This document shows positions 8,928 to 17,878 of a stretch of DNA of 39,003 nt, piece after piece. Numbering within the stretch: the stretch's first letter is position 1; each line of letters begins with the position of its first letter. A program made the position numbers and the translations under genes. The notes under the pieces are model-generated. The model was not told the origin of the DNA. It ran no database searches and saw only the letters and a program-made list of their open reading frames with translations. This stretch comes from an uncultured Flavobacterium sp. (GTDB lineage: Bacteria > Bacteroidota > Bacteroidia > Flavobacteriales > Flavobacteriaceae): contig NZ_CAMLIX010000018.1 in assembly GCF_946479975.1 (NCBI RefSeq), forward strand, positions 1 through 39,003. The letters run 5' to 3'.

Positions 8928-10232
8928 TCATTTATTAATCTGTCTCCAGATTTTAGCAGTGAAATCATCTTTATACATTAATCTGTTTGTTCTCGTTGGG
9001 TTTACACGATTTGTCAGAATGATTAAAAATCGGTTTGTGTTTCTGTTCATAAAGAAAAATGTTCCTGTAAATCCTGTATGTCCAAAATCATCTTCTGTAA
9101 AAAACTCGTCTGGTTTTCTTTTATCAAAACCTAAACCGCGATAAATACCTTCTTTTGCGAGTGGCGAATCTGTAAATTCTTTTACTACATCGACTTTTAA
9201 AATTTGTTTTCCTTTATACGTTCCATTGTTCATAAGCATTTTACAGATTACAGCAATCGATTCGGCGTTGGCAAATAAACCTGCGTTTCCAGAAACCCCT
9301 CCAAAAATGGCAGCAGCTTCATCGTGCACATAACCTTTGATGGTGTCTTTTCTAAAGAAATTATCCAATTCTGTTGGCATTACATTTTCAATTGAAGTCC
9401 ATTTTAGCGGATTATATCCAATTTTTGTAATCCCTAATTCTGTGTAAATTTCACTTGCCAGTTGATCTAGCTTTTTCCCTGTTTTAGATTCAATCATTTG
9501 CTTTACTAAAAGTAAATTTAAATCGCTGTAAACATATTTACCACGCACATTCGTATTTGCCACAGCGATTTGCTCGTAAACGGTTTTATAAAAATCTGGA
9601 TTTACCCACATATTTTTATAAATCTGAACCCAGTTTTCTTTTGGATTGAAAGATAAATATTTAGGATCGTAAACAATATTCTTATTTACATACATGGTAT
9701 CAAACAAATCTGGATAAACATCTGATTTTTTATCACTTAACAACGGAGAACCATCTGGAGTAGAAAGCAGACTTTGATAAAAAGTAATACTTGCTTTTAA
9801 TCCCGAAGTATGCGTTAGTAATTCAAAAAGAGTTAAATCTGCAATTGGTGTATTTTTATAAAATGGAACAATATCTCCCAATTTGTCTGTCACTTTTATT
9901 TTATCTTGCCCCACCAAACGCATCGTTACAAGGGTTGCTCCCAAAACTTTAGACATAGAAGCCAAATCAAAAACATCTTCTGTTTTTACTTTTTGTTTTT
10001 TTGAATAATCATGAAAACCGTAATTTTTAGATATCAGATTAAAATCTCCTGTTCCAACAATAATTTGCGCACCTGGAAAAAATCCTTTTTCAAGGGCATT
10101 ATTCATTATCGAATCGATGTAAACTTCGTTTCTTTTTACATCAAAAGGCTTCTTCGTATTTATCTGAGAATAACTATTTATTCCTAAAAAAATCAAGAAG
10201 ATAAAAACAAGCTTAGTCAATATATTTTTCAT
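8928..10232 (-). CDS. Secreted beta-lactamase-fold serine hydrolase (class C/AmiE-like)
   Basis: This is an exported serine hydrolase of the class C beta-lactamase superfamily, which includes penicillin-binding esterases and the Bacillus muropeptide amidase AmiE. I chose the ATG read from 10232 because the next residues (MKNILTKLVFIFLIFLG, then NSYSQ) form a clean signal peptide; an upstream ATG at 10253 would add seven residues. Catalytic signatures are SMSK (SxxK, Ser92-Lys95 from this start), YSDLN as the YxN counterpart, and HTG in FGHTGFTG replacing KTG. GYVHD and RGLGFDK near the C terminus are shared with the C-terminal domain of the GH3 fusion protein at 23720-26716, making the two paralogous. 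It may cleave peptides from MurNAc or be a carboxypeptidase or esterase. It lies outside the main operon. Confidence 0.85.
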   Translation of the reverse strand: MKNILTKLVFIFLIFLGINSYSQINTKKPFDVKRNEVYIDSIMNNALEKGFFPGAQIIVGTGDFNLISKNYGFHDYSKKQKVKTEDVFDLASMSKVLGATLVTMRLVGQDKIKVTDKLGDIVPFYKNTPIADLTLFELLTHTSGLKASITFYQSLLSTPDGSPLLSDKKSDVYPDLFDTMYVNKNIVYDPKYLSFNPKENWVQIYKNMWVNPDFYKTVYEQIAVANTNVRGKYVYSDLNLLLVKQMIESKTGKKLDQLASEIYTELGITKIGYNPLKWTSIENVMPTELDNFFRKDTIKGYVHDEAAAIFGGVSGNAGLFANAESIAVICKMLMNNGTYKGKQILKVDVVKEFTDSPLAKEGIYRGLGFDKRKPDEFFTEDDFGHTGFTGTFFFMNRNTNRFLIILTNRVNPTRTNRLMYKDDFTAKIWRQINK

Positions 10233-10253
10233 ATTTCTATGGATTATTGGCAA

Positions 10254-10521
10254 TTAAATATCTGTTCAGAAAGTTTTTCTTTTATTTTAATCTATCACCG
10301 TATTCTCTATCAGATTCCTAAGATTTAATTCGTGTGAATTCGTGAAATTCGTGGCGCAAAACCTTTTAATTTGCACAATCTCTGGCCTTTTTTCCTCTCG
10401 CAGATTTAGCAGATCCAGCAGATTTATTTGTGGAAATTTGCGCAATTTGTGGTGAAAAAAAAAAATAATCAGTGGCGAAAAAATACCTAACAGGTTTTGA
10501 AAACCTGTTAGGATAACTTAT
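10254..10521. repeat. Intergenic repeats between two minus-strand genes
   Basis: These 268 bp carry GAATTCGTG and CGCAGATTTAGCAGAT-type repeats of the kind filling other gaps in the window. They end in a near-perfect palindrome at 10486-10512 (CCTAACAGGTTT, a TG centre, then AAAACCTGTTAGG). That palindrome is 9 bp past the metallophosphoesterase stop and could act as its transcript end, although no T-run follows it. Confidence 0.75.
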
Positions 10522-12360
10522 CTATTGATTAAGCAAATAAATTCCACCTTCTATAAGTGATGTCCAAACTCTGCCTTGTGCATCAATTGTAAAACCGTTT
10601 ACACTTGAACTTCCTAAAGTTATTTGTTTCAGAATTTCAAATTTTTCCGCATCAACAATTACCACTTCACCTTTTCTACTTCCAATGTAAATCTTATTGT
10701 CTTTTTCTAAAATAGCTGCCGGATTATGCTCATAGCCTAATTTTAAATCCAAAATTTTACTTTGATTGGCTATATTTTCTTCTGTTAATTCTAGGTCATC
10801 AGAAAGAGGCACTCTTAAAAGTAATCCGTCCATTGTTTTTCCATAAAACCATTTCCCGTCCTGACTTTTACCCATAGATTCTCTAATTTTCCATTTTGAA
10901 GTTCTTAAAAGGGTTTTCCCCGTTTCAATATCCAAAATAGTTAAAAAACGCTGTGGCGTAACAAAATAAAGTCGGCTTTTTGATGCTACCATACTTACAT
11001 TTCCAGCCGAATATAAAATTTGTTTATCATTACCATTATTCCATTTCCAGATTAACTCGCCTGTGTTCTTATTCAAACAATAAACATAAGAATCCCAAAC
11101 TCCAAAAATAATTTTGTCACCTTGTATTAAAGGCGTTCCCTGAGAATACGATTGAGGAAGTTCTTTTTTCCAAATAATCTTGCCACTAACAGCATCGGCA
11201 CAAACAAACGCTGTAGAACTCGCTGTGTAAACCTTATTATTTTCAGCAATTGGAGAACCAACTAAAACGCCTCCAATAGAAGTATTCCATTTTTGTTTTC
11301 CCGATTTCGAATCAAATCCCAAAAGATTTCCTTCTATTGTTCCAATTACGAGATTATTTTTCACAATTATAGGCGAAAAATATATCGCATTTCCTGTTTC
11401 TGTTTTCCAATTTACCTTCTTGCTTTTCAAATTTACAGCTTTTATTTCGCCAAGCGAATTGGTAAAATAAAGATCATTTTTATCAAATGAAGGAAGGCTG
11501 TAAATCGAAGCATTATCTTTTACAAAAGGAGTAACTTCTTCAAAATCATTTTTCGGAATTTCAATTTTTGACGGTTTTGACGGAACAGAAAATCTAAAAA
11601 CACCAGGTTTGTCCAGCTCTTTTTGATAAATACTGATACTATCTTTACTGATTATTACTTGATTATAACTTTGAGTTTTGCCGTCCAGCGAAGTTATAGA
11701 AGTTCCCATTATGCCGCTTAAACCTGAGAAATCATATTTTTTTAAGGTATGTCCGTGACCGCAAAAAGTTGCAACCGTTGGATATTTTTCTAAAACTGAA
11801 AGTACTTCTTTATAATTGCTCACACTATTGTCTAATGGATAATGAGCAAAATTGAGCACTTTTTTATTTGTGCCTTTAAGAGTTTCTTTCAACGTTTTAT
11901 CCAGCCATAATACATCTTCATGTTTTACAAAACCATCCCCCATTTTCATGTACGGTCCGCATGGAAATCCGATAAAAACATAATCGCCTTTTGAAAACAC
12001 AAATCGATCTTCGCCAAATATTTTTTTATACGTAAGACCTGCACTTTCACTCCAATTCGTTTCATGATTACCAGAAATAACATAATACGGTTTTTGCAGT
12101 TTTGAAAGAGTCGAATAAACCTGTTTTAGCTCGTCATCTGCTCCTCGATTGGTTAAATCTCCCGTTACAATTACAAATTCGAAATCAGAATTATTGATTT
12201 CTTTTACGATATTCTGCAGTAAAAAATCATTGTCATTTCCTACCGAAACATGCAGATCGGTAAGTTGTATAAACTTGATATTTCCTGATTGATCTGCATT
12301 TTGAGAAAAACCAGAAACTATTATAAAAAGCAATAATATTCTTGAAAATAGATATTTCAT
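10522..12360 (-). CDS. Secreted metallophosphoesterase with C-terminal PQQ-type beta-propeller
   Basis: The protein is an exported calcineurin-like phosphoesterase, predicted to hydrolyse a phosphomono- or diester in the periplasm. A signal peptide (MKYLFSRILLLFIIVSGFSQ) opens it. The metal-binding motifs then come in the family order: TDLH, GDLTNRG, GNHE, AHYP and GHGH, all within about residues 30-205. From about residue 285 to the end are repeated strands with PQQ_2-like turns such as GNLLGFDSKSGKQKW, CADAVSGKIIW and CLNKNTGELIWKW, giving about six or seven blades. The propeller may bind substrate or another envelope component. Length is 612 residues. Palindromes of almost the same sequence lie on both sides of the gene (10486-10512 and 12442-12467). 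The substrate is unknown. Confidence 0.88.
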   Translation of the reverse strand: MKYLFSRILLLFIIVSGFSQNADQSGNIKFIQLTDLHVSVGNDNDFLLQNIVKEINNSDFEFVIVTGDLTNRGADDELKQVYSTLSKLQKPYYVISGNHETNWSESAGLTYKKIFGEDRFVFSKGDYVFIGFPCGPYMKMGDGFVKHEDVLWLDKTLKETLKGTNKKVLNFAHYPLDNSVSNYKEVLSVLEKYPTVATFCGHGHTLKKYDFSGLSGIMGTSITSLDGKTQSYNQVIISKDSISIYQKELDKPGVFRFSVPSKPSKIEIPKNDFEEVTPFVKDNASIYSLPSFDKNDLYFTNSLGEIKAVNLKSKKVNWKTETGNAIYFSPIIVKNNLVIGTIEGNLLGFDSKSGKQKWNTSIGGVLVGSPIAENNKVYTASSTAFVCADAVSGKIIWKKELPQSYSQGTPLIQGDKIIFGVWDSYVYCLNKNTGELIWKWNNGNDKQILYSAGNVSMVASKSRLYFVTPQRFLTILDIETGKTLLRTSKWKIRESMGKSQDGKWFYGKTMDGLLLRVPLSDDLELTEENIANQSKILDLKLGYEHNPAAILEKDNKIYIGSRKGEVVIVDAEKFEILKQITLGSSSVNGFTIDAQGRVWTSLIEGGIYLLNQ

Positions 12361-12441
12361 GAGTAATTTTTTAATGTATTAAAAATCTGTAAAGAGGCGA
12401 AATTGAAAGTAATGCTGAGAAATTATGCATAGTCAAAAATA

Positions 12442-12467
12442 CCTAACAGGTTTTAAAACCTGTTAGG
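12442..12467. repeat. Perfect 26-bp palindrome, mate of the one at 10486-10512
   Basis: The sequence is CCTAACAGGTTTT followed by its exact reverse complement. The copy at 10486-10512 differs only by one extra base at the centre, and both are preceded by AAATA. They flank the metallophosphoesterase gene. This one is 61 bp downstream of the esterase stop, so it may be a transcript-end hairpin. Confidence 0.85.
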
Positions 12468-12528
12468 CTAGGTAACCAACCTATTTTTATGCGCTACTTA
12501 TTATAAAGTGCAACACACAATTATTTAT

Positions 12529-13431
12529 TTATTTTTCAGTAAAAAAATTATGAAAGAATAGTAATTGATACTTCAAGGAGTTTTCCCAATACTTGAGATC
12601 ATGCTGTCCTGGGCGTTCTATATAATCATGATTAATTTTCAAGGCTAACATGTTGGCGTGAAGCTGTCTATTTACTTCCATAAAAAAATCATCTACACCG
12701 CAGTCAATAATCAATTTAAGTTTATTGTCTTTTACCAAATCAAGCATATTGGTAACGGTATTTTTATCCCAATTTTCTGGAAATTCTGCTAAAGAACCAA
12801 GACGTTTTTTGATATCCCAGTTTTCTGGAAAAGGTCTAAAATCTACACCGCCACTCATGCTTCCGGCTGCGCAAAATACATCTTGATGTTTAAATGATAA
12901 ATACAAAGCTCCGTGTCCGCCCATACTCAAGCCAGAAATAGCTCTTTTTTCGCGGTCTGCTATGGTTTTGTATTTTTTATCCATGTAAGGAACTAATTCT
13001 TTTATAACGTAAGTTTCATATTTGAAATTAGGATCAATCGGACTGTCAAAATACCAGCTTGAATAATTTCCGTCTACGCCCACTACGATAAAATTGTATT
13101 GATCAACCTGATTTTTAAGTGCTTTGAAATCTTTTGCCCAAGATCCGTAATTACCGCTGTAGCCATGAAGAAGATACACTACAGGAAATTTTTTATCCTT
13201 CTTTTTATAACTCTCTGGAAATATAATACAGCTTTTGATATTCTTATTCATCGACGGACTAAAAACCTGAATGGTATCAACAGTTGCCGCCTTTGCAGTA
13301 AACAATAAAAAAGATAAAAACAAAGTGCAGAATATTCTTTTCTTATTATTTCTGTTTTTCGAATTATTGTTTTTGAAGAGTTGGGATTTTTTTAGCAGTA
13401 AGCTATATTGAGAAGAAAGGATGCTTTTCAT
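12529..13431 (-). CDS. Secreted alpha/beta-hydrolase esterase (esterase D/CE1-like)
   Basis: This is an exported carboxylic-ester hydrolase of the esterase D/feruloyl-esterase fold. YLLHGYSGNYGSW supplies the oxyanion side. The nucleophile elbow is GLSMGGHGA, an acidic residue lies in IDCGVDDFF, and the C-terminal histidine is in RPGQHDLKYW, so the triad appears complete. The hydrophobic signal segment (RIFCTLFLSFLLFTAKA) begins only at about residue 33. The basic, Asn-rich leader before it is unusually long, and no other ATG lies between, so either the leader is real or a non-ATG start is used. The gene follows the DeoR-type regulator on the same strand after 137 bp, and that gap holds the GCRTTATT motif. 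It may belong to the same regulon. De-acylation of glycans is possible but unproven. Confidence 0.85.
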   Translation of the reverse strand: MKSILSSQYSLLLKKSQLFKNNNSKNRNNKKRIFCTLFLSFLLFTAKAATVDTIQVFSPSMNKNIKSCIIFPESYKKKDKKFPVVYLLHGYSGNYGSWAKDFKALKNQVDQYNFIVVGVDGNYSSWYFDSPIDPNFKYETYVIKELVPYMDKKYKTIADREKRAISGLSMGGHGALYLSFKHQDVFCAAGSMSGGVDFRPFPENWDIKKRLGSLAEFPENWDKNTVTNMLDLVKDNKLKLIIDCGVDDFFMEVNRQLHANMLALKINHDYIERPGQHDLKYWENSLKYQLLFFHNFFTEK

Positions 13432-13490
13432 ATAGTTTGGTTTAGTTTGAAAATAGTTTTAACAAATATATACAAAAAACCAACACATTA

Positions 13491-13537
13491 CATTATTTTG
13501 CATTATTTAACAAACAAAAAGATAAATAACGCAAAAA
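13491..13537 (-). promoter_or_regulatory. Candidate operator cluster upstream of the esterase
   Basis: Reading plus, CATTATTTTGCATTATTT (13491-13508) holds two direct CATTATT units. On the minus strand 13524-13537 reads TTTTTGCGTTATTT. The core GCRTTATT is the same as in the tandem sites before susC. The position in front of the esterase and after the DeoR-type gene suggests a binding site for that regulator. This is inference from recurrence only. Confidence 0.4.
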
Positions 13538-13568
13538 CATGCAAAAAAATCTATAATACTATTTAAAA

Positions 13569-14318
13569 CTAAAGGATAAAAACACCTGATTTTCTATATT
13601 CCTCCAGACTTTCATCTTCTGGATCTAAATTGGTCACAATAGTATCTAATTGTTTTAGATCGCAGACCACGTGAGGCATTTTTGTATTTAATTTATCTGA
13701 AGAAAACATCGAAACAACTCTATCTGAAGCTTCTATCATTGCTTTTTTAACAATTGAAATTTCATAACCAATCTCTGTCAAACCTTGTTTGACATTGATA
13801 CTGCTGGCTCCAATAAAACAAATATCTGCTTTAATTTTTGAAACCACCTGAATTACATCCATACCAATGGTTACCATTGCATTTTTCTGCATTTTCCCTC
13901 CAATAAAAATTAAATCAATATTTGGATGCTGGGATAACTGCATTGCTATTGGAAGACTATACGTATATATAGTAGCTTTTAAATCGGCTGGAATTAATTT
14001 TGCAAAAACCAAGTTGGTACTTCCTCCACTCATTATAATAACTTGTCCGTCACGCAATAAAGAAAGCGCTTTTGTAACAATTTGTTTTTTTTCTTCTTCG
14101 GCTGCTATATTGATATTAAAAACATCGCCGTTATTTTCCTCAATCTGTACGGCACCGCCATATACTTTTTCTAACAGCTTTTTGCTGTCTAATTCATTTA
14201 AATCTCTCCTTATAGTATCCTCAGATAAATCCAGAGCCAAAGCCAAATCAGTTGTGACAACCTTTTGTTCTTCAACAAGTTTAGTCATGATATATTTATG
14301 TCTTTCGGCTTTCAGCAT
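13569..14318 (-). CDS. DeoR-family transcriptional regulator
   Basis: This is a sugar-phosphate-responsive repressor type. Residues about 6-57 form the DeoR winged helix: RHKYIMTKLVEEQKVVTTDL, then LDLSEDTIRRDLNEL with the recognition helix, then LLEKVYGGAV. Residues about 75-235 are the DeoR C-terminal sensor domain, with IIMSGGST (phosphate-binding loop type), IFIGGK and CFIGASSI motifs. Length (249) is standard. It is divergent from susC across 245 bp and is the only regulator at the locus. No SusR/HTCS or ECF-sigma/anti-sigma pair, the usual regulators of SusCD loci, is present. A plausible effector is GlcNAc-6-P, MurNAc-6-P or a later amino-sugar phosphate, by analogy with other DeoR regulators. 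The antisense open frame over the same DNA is a shadow. Confidence 0.93.
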   Translation of the reverse strand: MLKAERHKYIMTKLVEEQKVVTTDLALALDLSEDTIRRDLNELDSKKLLEKVYGGAVQIEENNGDVFNINIAAEEEKKQIVTKALSLLRDGQVIIMSGGSTNLVFAKLIPADLKATIYTYSLPIAMQLSQHPNIDLIFIGGKMQKNAMVTIGMDVIQVVSKIKADICFIGASSINVKQGLTEIGYEISIVKKAMIEASDRVVSMFSSDKLNTKMPHVVCDLKQLDTIVTNLDPEDESLEEYRKSGVFIL

Positions 14319-14343
14319 TTTCTATAAAAGTTAAAATTCAGGA

Positions 14344-14377
14344 CAAATATATCAAATAAATCTATTGAATTTAACAA
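14344..14377 (-). promoter_or_regulatory. Promoter of the DeoR-type gene
   Basis: On the minus strand, 14351-14344 reads TATATTTG, a perfect TAnnTTTG -7 element. TTG at 14377-14375 lies 23 bp upstream, within the 17-23 bp spacing reported for Bacteroidota. The start codon is 25 bases beyond the -7 element. Confidence 0.7.
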
Positions 14378-14450
14378 GTAAACTTTATAATTGCAATAGT
14401 CTGCATGTTTTAACTTTAAAATTCAAAATATAAAAATTATAAATTCAAAA

Positions 14451-14534
14451 TTTGCGTTATTTTGCGTTATTTGATCTGTTTTTTAAAAATATTTACAAAA
14501 TAATGCATTTGTATGCAATAAATAAATATATTTG
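14451..14534 (+). promoter_or_regulatory. susC promoter with tandem candidate operators
   Basis: TTTGCGTTAT occurs twice without spacing at 14451-14470. A reversed copy, CAAAATAATGCATT, is at 14496-14509. TATATTTG at 14527-14534 is a perfect -7 element 29 bases before the susC start. There is no TTG at the ideal -33 distance (the nearest, 14509-14511, is 15 bp away), which fits a regulated promoter. The GCRTTATT core recurs before the esterase and, more weakly, before namZ, so the DeoR-type protein is the likely binder. Confidence 0.55.
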
Positions 14535-14563
14535 CTTAACAACCATTAAAAAACCAAGTAATC

Positions 14564-17500
14564 ATGAAAAAACTATTTCTTATTTCATTGTTGGTTTTGT
14601 TCATTCAAGCAACATTTGGGCAAACAAAAACAATCACTGGAACGGTAAAAAACAAAGCAGACGGAATTCCTATACCAGGAGCTACAGTGCTGATTCAGGG
14701 AACTTCAAACGGAACGGCAACTGATTTTGATGGAAAATTCAGCATCAGTGTTGCACAAGGACAAAGTCTGAGTTTTAGCTACATGGGATTTGAAACCCAA
14801 GTAATAAAAGTAGCAAACCAGCAAAATCTTGCTGTCGATCTTTCAGAAACTACTTCAAAATTAGACGAAGTAGTTGTAGTAGGATTCTCTTCTCAGAAAA
14901 AAGCAAATCTTACAGGAGCAGTTGCTAAGGTAGATGTAAAAAAGGCTTTAGGAAATATTCCTATTACAGATATTACAAAAGGTCTGCAGGGAACTACCCC
15001 GGGACTTAATGTCTCTTTTAATTCTGGTAATATAGGTAAACAATCAAAGGTTAATATTCGTGGAACTGGAACTATCGTTAATGGAGAAGCTTCAGGATCA
15101 CCACTTATTTTGGTAGATGGTGTTCCTGGTGATTTATCGTTACTAAATGCCGAAGATGTAGAATCGATGTCTGTACTTAAAGATGCTGCTTCTGCTTCTA
15201 TTTATGGTGCACGTGCGGCGTTTGGAGTTATATTAATTACTACTAAAAGTGGTAAAAATGCTCACGGAAAAGTACGATTTGCTTACAGCAGTAATACTGG
15301 ATGGAGCAATCCAATTTCTTTGATAAAATTTAATGACCCTACTGTAGAGCTTCCTGCAATGATTGAGGCACAAGCCAGAGCTGGTAATGCAAATCCAGAA
15401 TCGTTTGGTATGAACTACAAGACATTATTGCCTGGCATCATCAATTGGAAAGAAAAATATGCCGCTTCAAGAGACAGCAATGATAAGAATATGATTTTAG
15501 GAGAAGATTTTGACGTGATTGGCGGAAAAGAATATTTCTACAGAATTTGGGACCCGCACAAAGAAATGCTAAAAAAGAATTCTCTACAAACGCTTCACAA
15601 TTTATCAGCTCAAGGTTCTTTGGGAGAAAAAAGTTCGTTTATTGTTTCGTTAGGTCTTGCTAATCAAGAAGGTGTAATGAAAATTAATACCGAAACCAAC
15701 CAAAGATTCAATCTTAACATGGGTATGACAACACAGTTAGCAAGCTGGCTTACTGGAGATTTTAAAGTTTTAGGAACTTTCCAAGAATACAGCTCTCCGT
15801 TTAACTACTACAATAGTGGTCTTGATACTGCAGGTAACGGATATTTTGGATATTATATGCGTTGGGGATCTTATTTTCCTTATGGTACTTATAACGGTAC
15901 TTATTTTAGACATGCGCCAGGTTATATGGCAAATGCAAGTCAAAATGTAAACAAGTCAAATGATATGAGGATCAGCGGAAAACTTACTGCTCAAATAACA
16001 AAAGACTTTAACATTATTGGAGAATATAGTATCAACAATAATTTCTCAAGTCTTAAAATGAATGGTGGTCAAGTACCTCTTTGGGACTGGTGGACAAGTG
16101 CAGCTGACTTAGTTGCAGGAAAACCTACATCAATGGAAACTGCAAATGATTTTGTTGCGCAAGCTAAATCATCTTACACAAGAAATGTAGCAAATATCTA
16201 TGCCAATTACAGCAAAACATTAGGTGAAAACCATAATTTTAAATTACTAGGTGGTTTGAACACAGAATGGTATGATTTTGAAAGAACATACGCTCGAAGA
16301 AATACACTTTTAGACAAATCTAAACCAGAGTTTAATTTAGCGATTGGTGATCAATTTACTTCGCCTCTTACTGCTAATGATATTTTAAATCCAGGATTAT
16401 CAAGATACGCAATTGCCGGATTTTTTGCACGTGTGAATTATGATTACAAAGGAAAATATCTATTAGAAGTAAATGGACGTTATGATGGTTCATCAAAATT
16501 CCCTGCTAATGAGCAATGGGGATTCTTCCCTTCTGCTTCTGCTGGATATAGAATTTCTGAAGAAGCTTTTATGGAAGGCACAAAAAGCTGGTTAAATGAT
16601 TTGAAAATCCGTGGATCTATTGGTTCAATTGGAAATCAAAATATTGCTAATAATGCCTTTTTACCAGTTATGACTAACGTTACTAGTAATCCTAGCCCTT
16701 ATTGGATAGGCAGTGGTACAACCATTAATCCTACTGTTAATCAGCCATCAAACGTTGATCCGAATTTAACTTGGGAAAAAGTTACTACTAAAGATATCGG
16801 TATTGATATTAGAATATTTGATATGTTAGGTTTAGCCTTTGATTATTATCAACGTGATACAAAAGGAATGCTGGCTCCAGGTAAAACGCTTCCAGGTTCA
16901 TTTGGTCAGGCTGCTGCCAATACAAACTCAGGAAATTTAAGAACAACTGGTTGGGAACTAGCTCTTAACTTTAACAAACAAATAAATCAAAACATAAGTG
17001 TTTATGCAGATCTTACACTTTCTGACAATACTACAGAAGTAACAGAATGGAACAACTCTGCTAAATTAATAAGTACTACTTCTTTCTACGCAGGTCAAAA
17101 ATTGGGTGAAATCTGGGGATTAGAAACAGACAGATTAATTCAATCTACAGATCAAATTGATGCGACAGGATTAATAGTAAATGGTGTTGATTATAAAAAC
17201 ATTAGAAGTGGTGCTTTTAAATATGGTGCTGGAGATGTAATGTACAAAGACAGAGACGGTGACGGCGTAATATCGAGAGGTGATGGAACAGCGACTAATC
17301 CGGGAGATTTAAAAGTAATTGGTAATACAACTCCGCGTTACCAATATGGAGTTCGTCTTGGCGGTGCTTTATACGGATTTGATATTGATGCTTTCTTTCA
17401 AGGAGTTGGAAAACGTGAATACTGGGCAACTTCTGACTTAGTATTGCCATTCTACAGCAGAACAGATGCGATGTACGAGAATATGAATGATTACTGGACA

Positions 17501-17848
17501 CCACAAAATACAGATGCTTATTTCCCTAATCCATATCCTGGACATGCGGCTAATGCTTTTGGAACTTATGCACCTGGATCAAATAACTTTGTTTCACAAA
17601 CACGTTATTTATTAGACATGTCTTATTTACGTTTAAAATCGGTAACTCTTGGATATTCTTTTCCTAAAAGTATTACTCAAAAAATCGGGCTGGATAAAGT
17701 TAGACCGTATATTTCAGGTTTAAACTTAGCTACTTGGAAAAGCAGTAAATTACCAGTAGATCCAGAAGTTAATGAGACTGAAGCGGTATGGGGAAGAACT
17801 TTCCCTTACTCTAAAACATGGTCAGTTGGTATACAACTTGCGTTTTAA
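14564..17848 (+). CDS. SusC/RagA-family TonB-dependent outer-membrane transporter
   Basis: This is the outer-membrane channel of a SusCD import complex, powered by TonB. A signal peptide (MKKLFLISLLVLFIQATFGQ) is followed by a CarboxypepD_reg-like domain at about residues 22-100 (ITGTVKNKADGIPIPGATV, then DFDGKFSI). Next come the SusC signature LDEVVVVGFSSQKK at about 100-115 and a plug domain to about 235, including VNIRGTGT, PLILVDGVPG and SIYGARAAFGVILITTK. The rest is a 22-strand-type barrel ending in an aromatic terminal strand (WSVGIQLAF). At 1094 residues the length is normal. susD follows after 30 bp in the same direction. The downstream genes are all amino-sugar/peptidoglycan enzymes, so the likely cargo is muropeptides or MurNAc-containing saccharides. 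That substrate is inferred from context only. Confidence 0.95.
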   Translation: MKKLFLISLLVLFIQATFGQTKTITGTVKNKADGIPIPGATVLIQGTSNGTATDFDGKFSISVAQGQSLSFSYMGFETQVIKVANQQNLAVDLSETTSKLDEVVVVGFSSQKKANLTGAVAKVDVKKALGNIPITDITKGLQGTTPGLNVSFNSGNIGKQSKVNIRGTGTIVNGEASGSPLILVDGVPGDLSLLNAEDVESMSVLKDAASASIYGARAAFGVILITTKSGKNAHGKVRFAYSSNTGWSNPISLIKFNDPTVELPAMIEAQARAGNANPESFGMNYKTLLPGIINWKEKYAASRDSNDKNMILGEDFDVIGGKEYFYRIWDPHKEMLKKNSLQTLHNLSAQGSLGEKSSFIVSLGLANQEGVMKINTETNQRFNLNMGMTTQLASWLTGDFKVLGTFQEYSSPFNYYNSGLDTAGNGYFGYYMRWGSYFPYGTYNGTYFRHAPGYMANASQNVNKSNDMRISGKLTAQITKDFNIIGEYSINNNFSSLKMNGGQVPLWDWWTSAADLVAGKPTSMETANDFVAQAKSSYTRNVANIYANYSKTLGENHNFKLLGGLNTEWYDFERTYARRNTLLDKSKPEFNLAIGDQFTSPLTANDILNPGLSRYAIAGFFARVNYDYKGKYLLEVNGRYDGSSKFPANEQWGFFPSASAGYRISEEAFMEGTKSWLNDLKIRGSIGSIGNQNIANNAFLPVMTNVTSNPSPYWIGSGTTINPTVNQPSNVDPNLTWEKVTTKDIGIDIRIFDMLGLAFDYYQRDTKGMLAPGKTLPGSFGQAAANTNSGNLRTTGWELALNFNKQINQNISVYADLTLSDNTTEVTEWNNSAKLISTTSFYAGQKLGEIWGLETDRLIQSTDQIDATGLIVNGVDYKNIRSGAFKYGAGDVMYKDRDGDGVISRGDGTATNPGDLKVIGNTTPRYQYGVRLGGALYGFDIDAFFQGVGKREYWATSDLVLPFYSRTDAMYENMNDYWTPQNTDAYFPNPYPGHAANAFGTYAPGSNNFVSQTRYLLDMSYLRLKSVTLGYSFPKSITQKIGLDKVRPYISGLNLATWKSSKLPVDPEVNETEAVWGRTFPYSKTWSVGIQLAF

Positions 17849-17878
17849 AAAATGTATTAAAAATTAAAATTAATCACA

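Noticed and set aside
13867..14334. 155-residue open frame antisense to the DeoR-type gene
   Set aside because: It lies wholly over a well-supported regulator gene, is Ser/Cys-rich with no recognisable domain, and reflects the codon pattern of the real strand.
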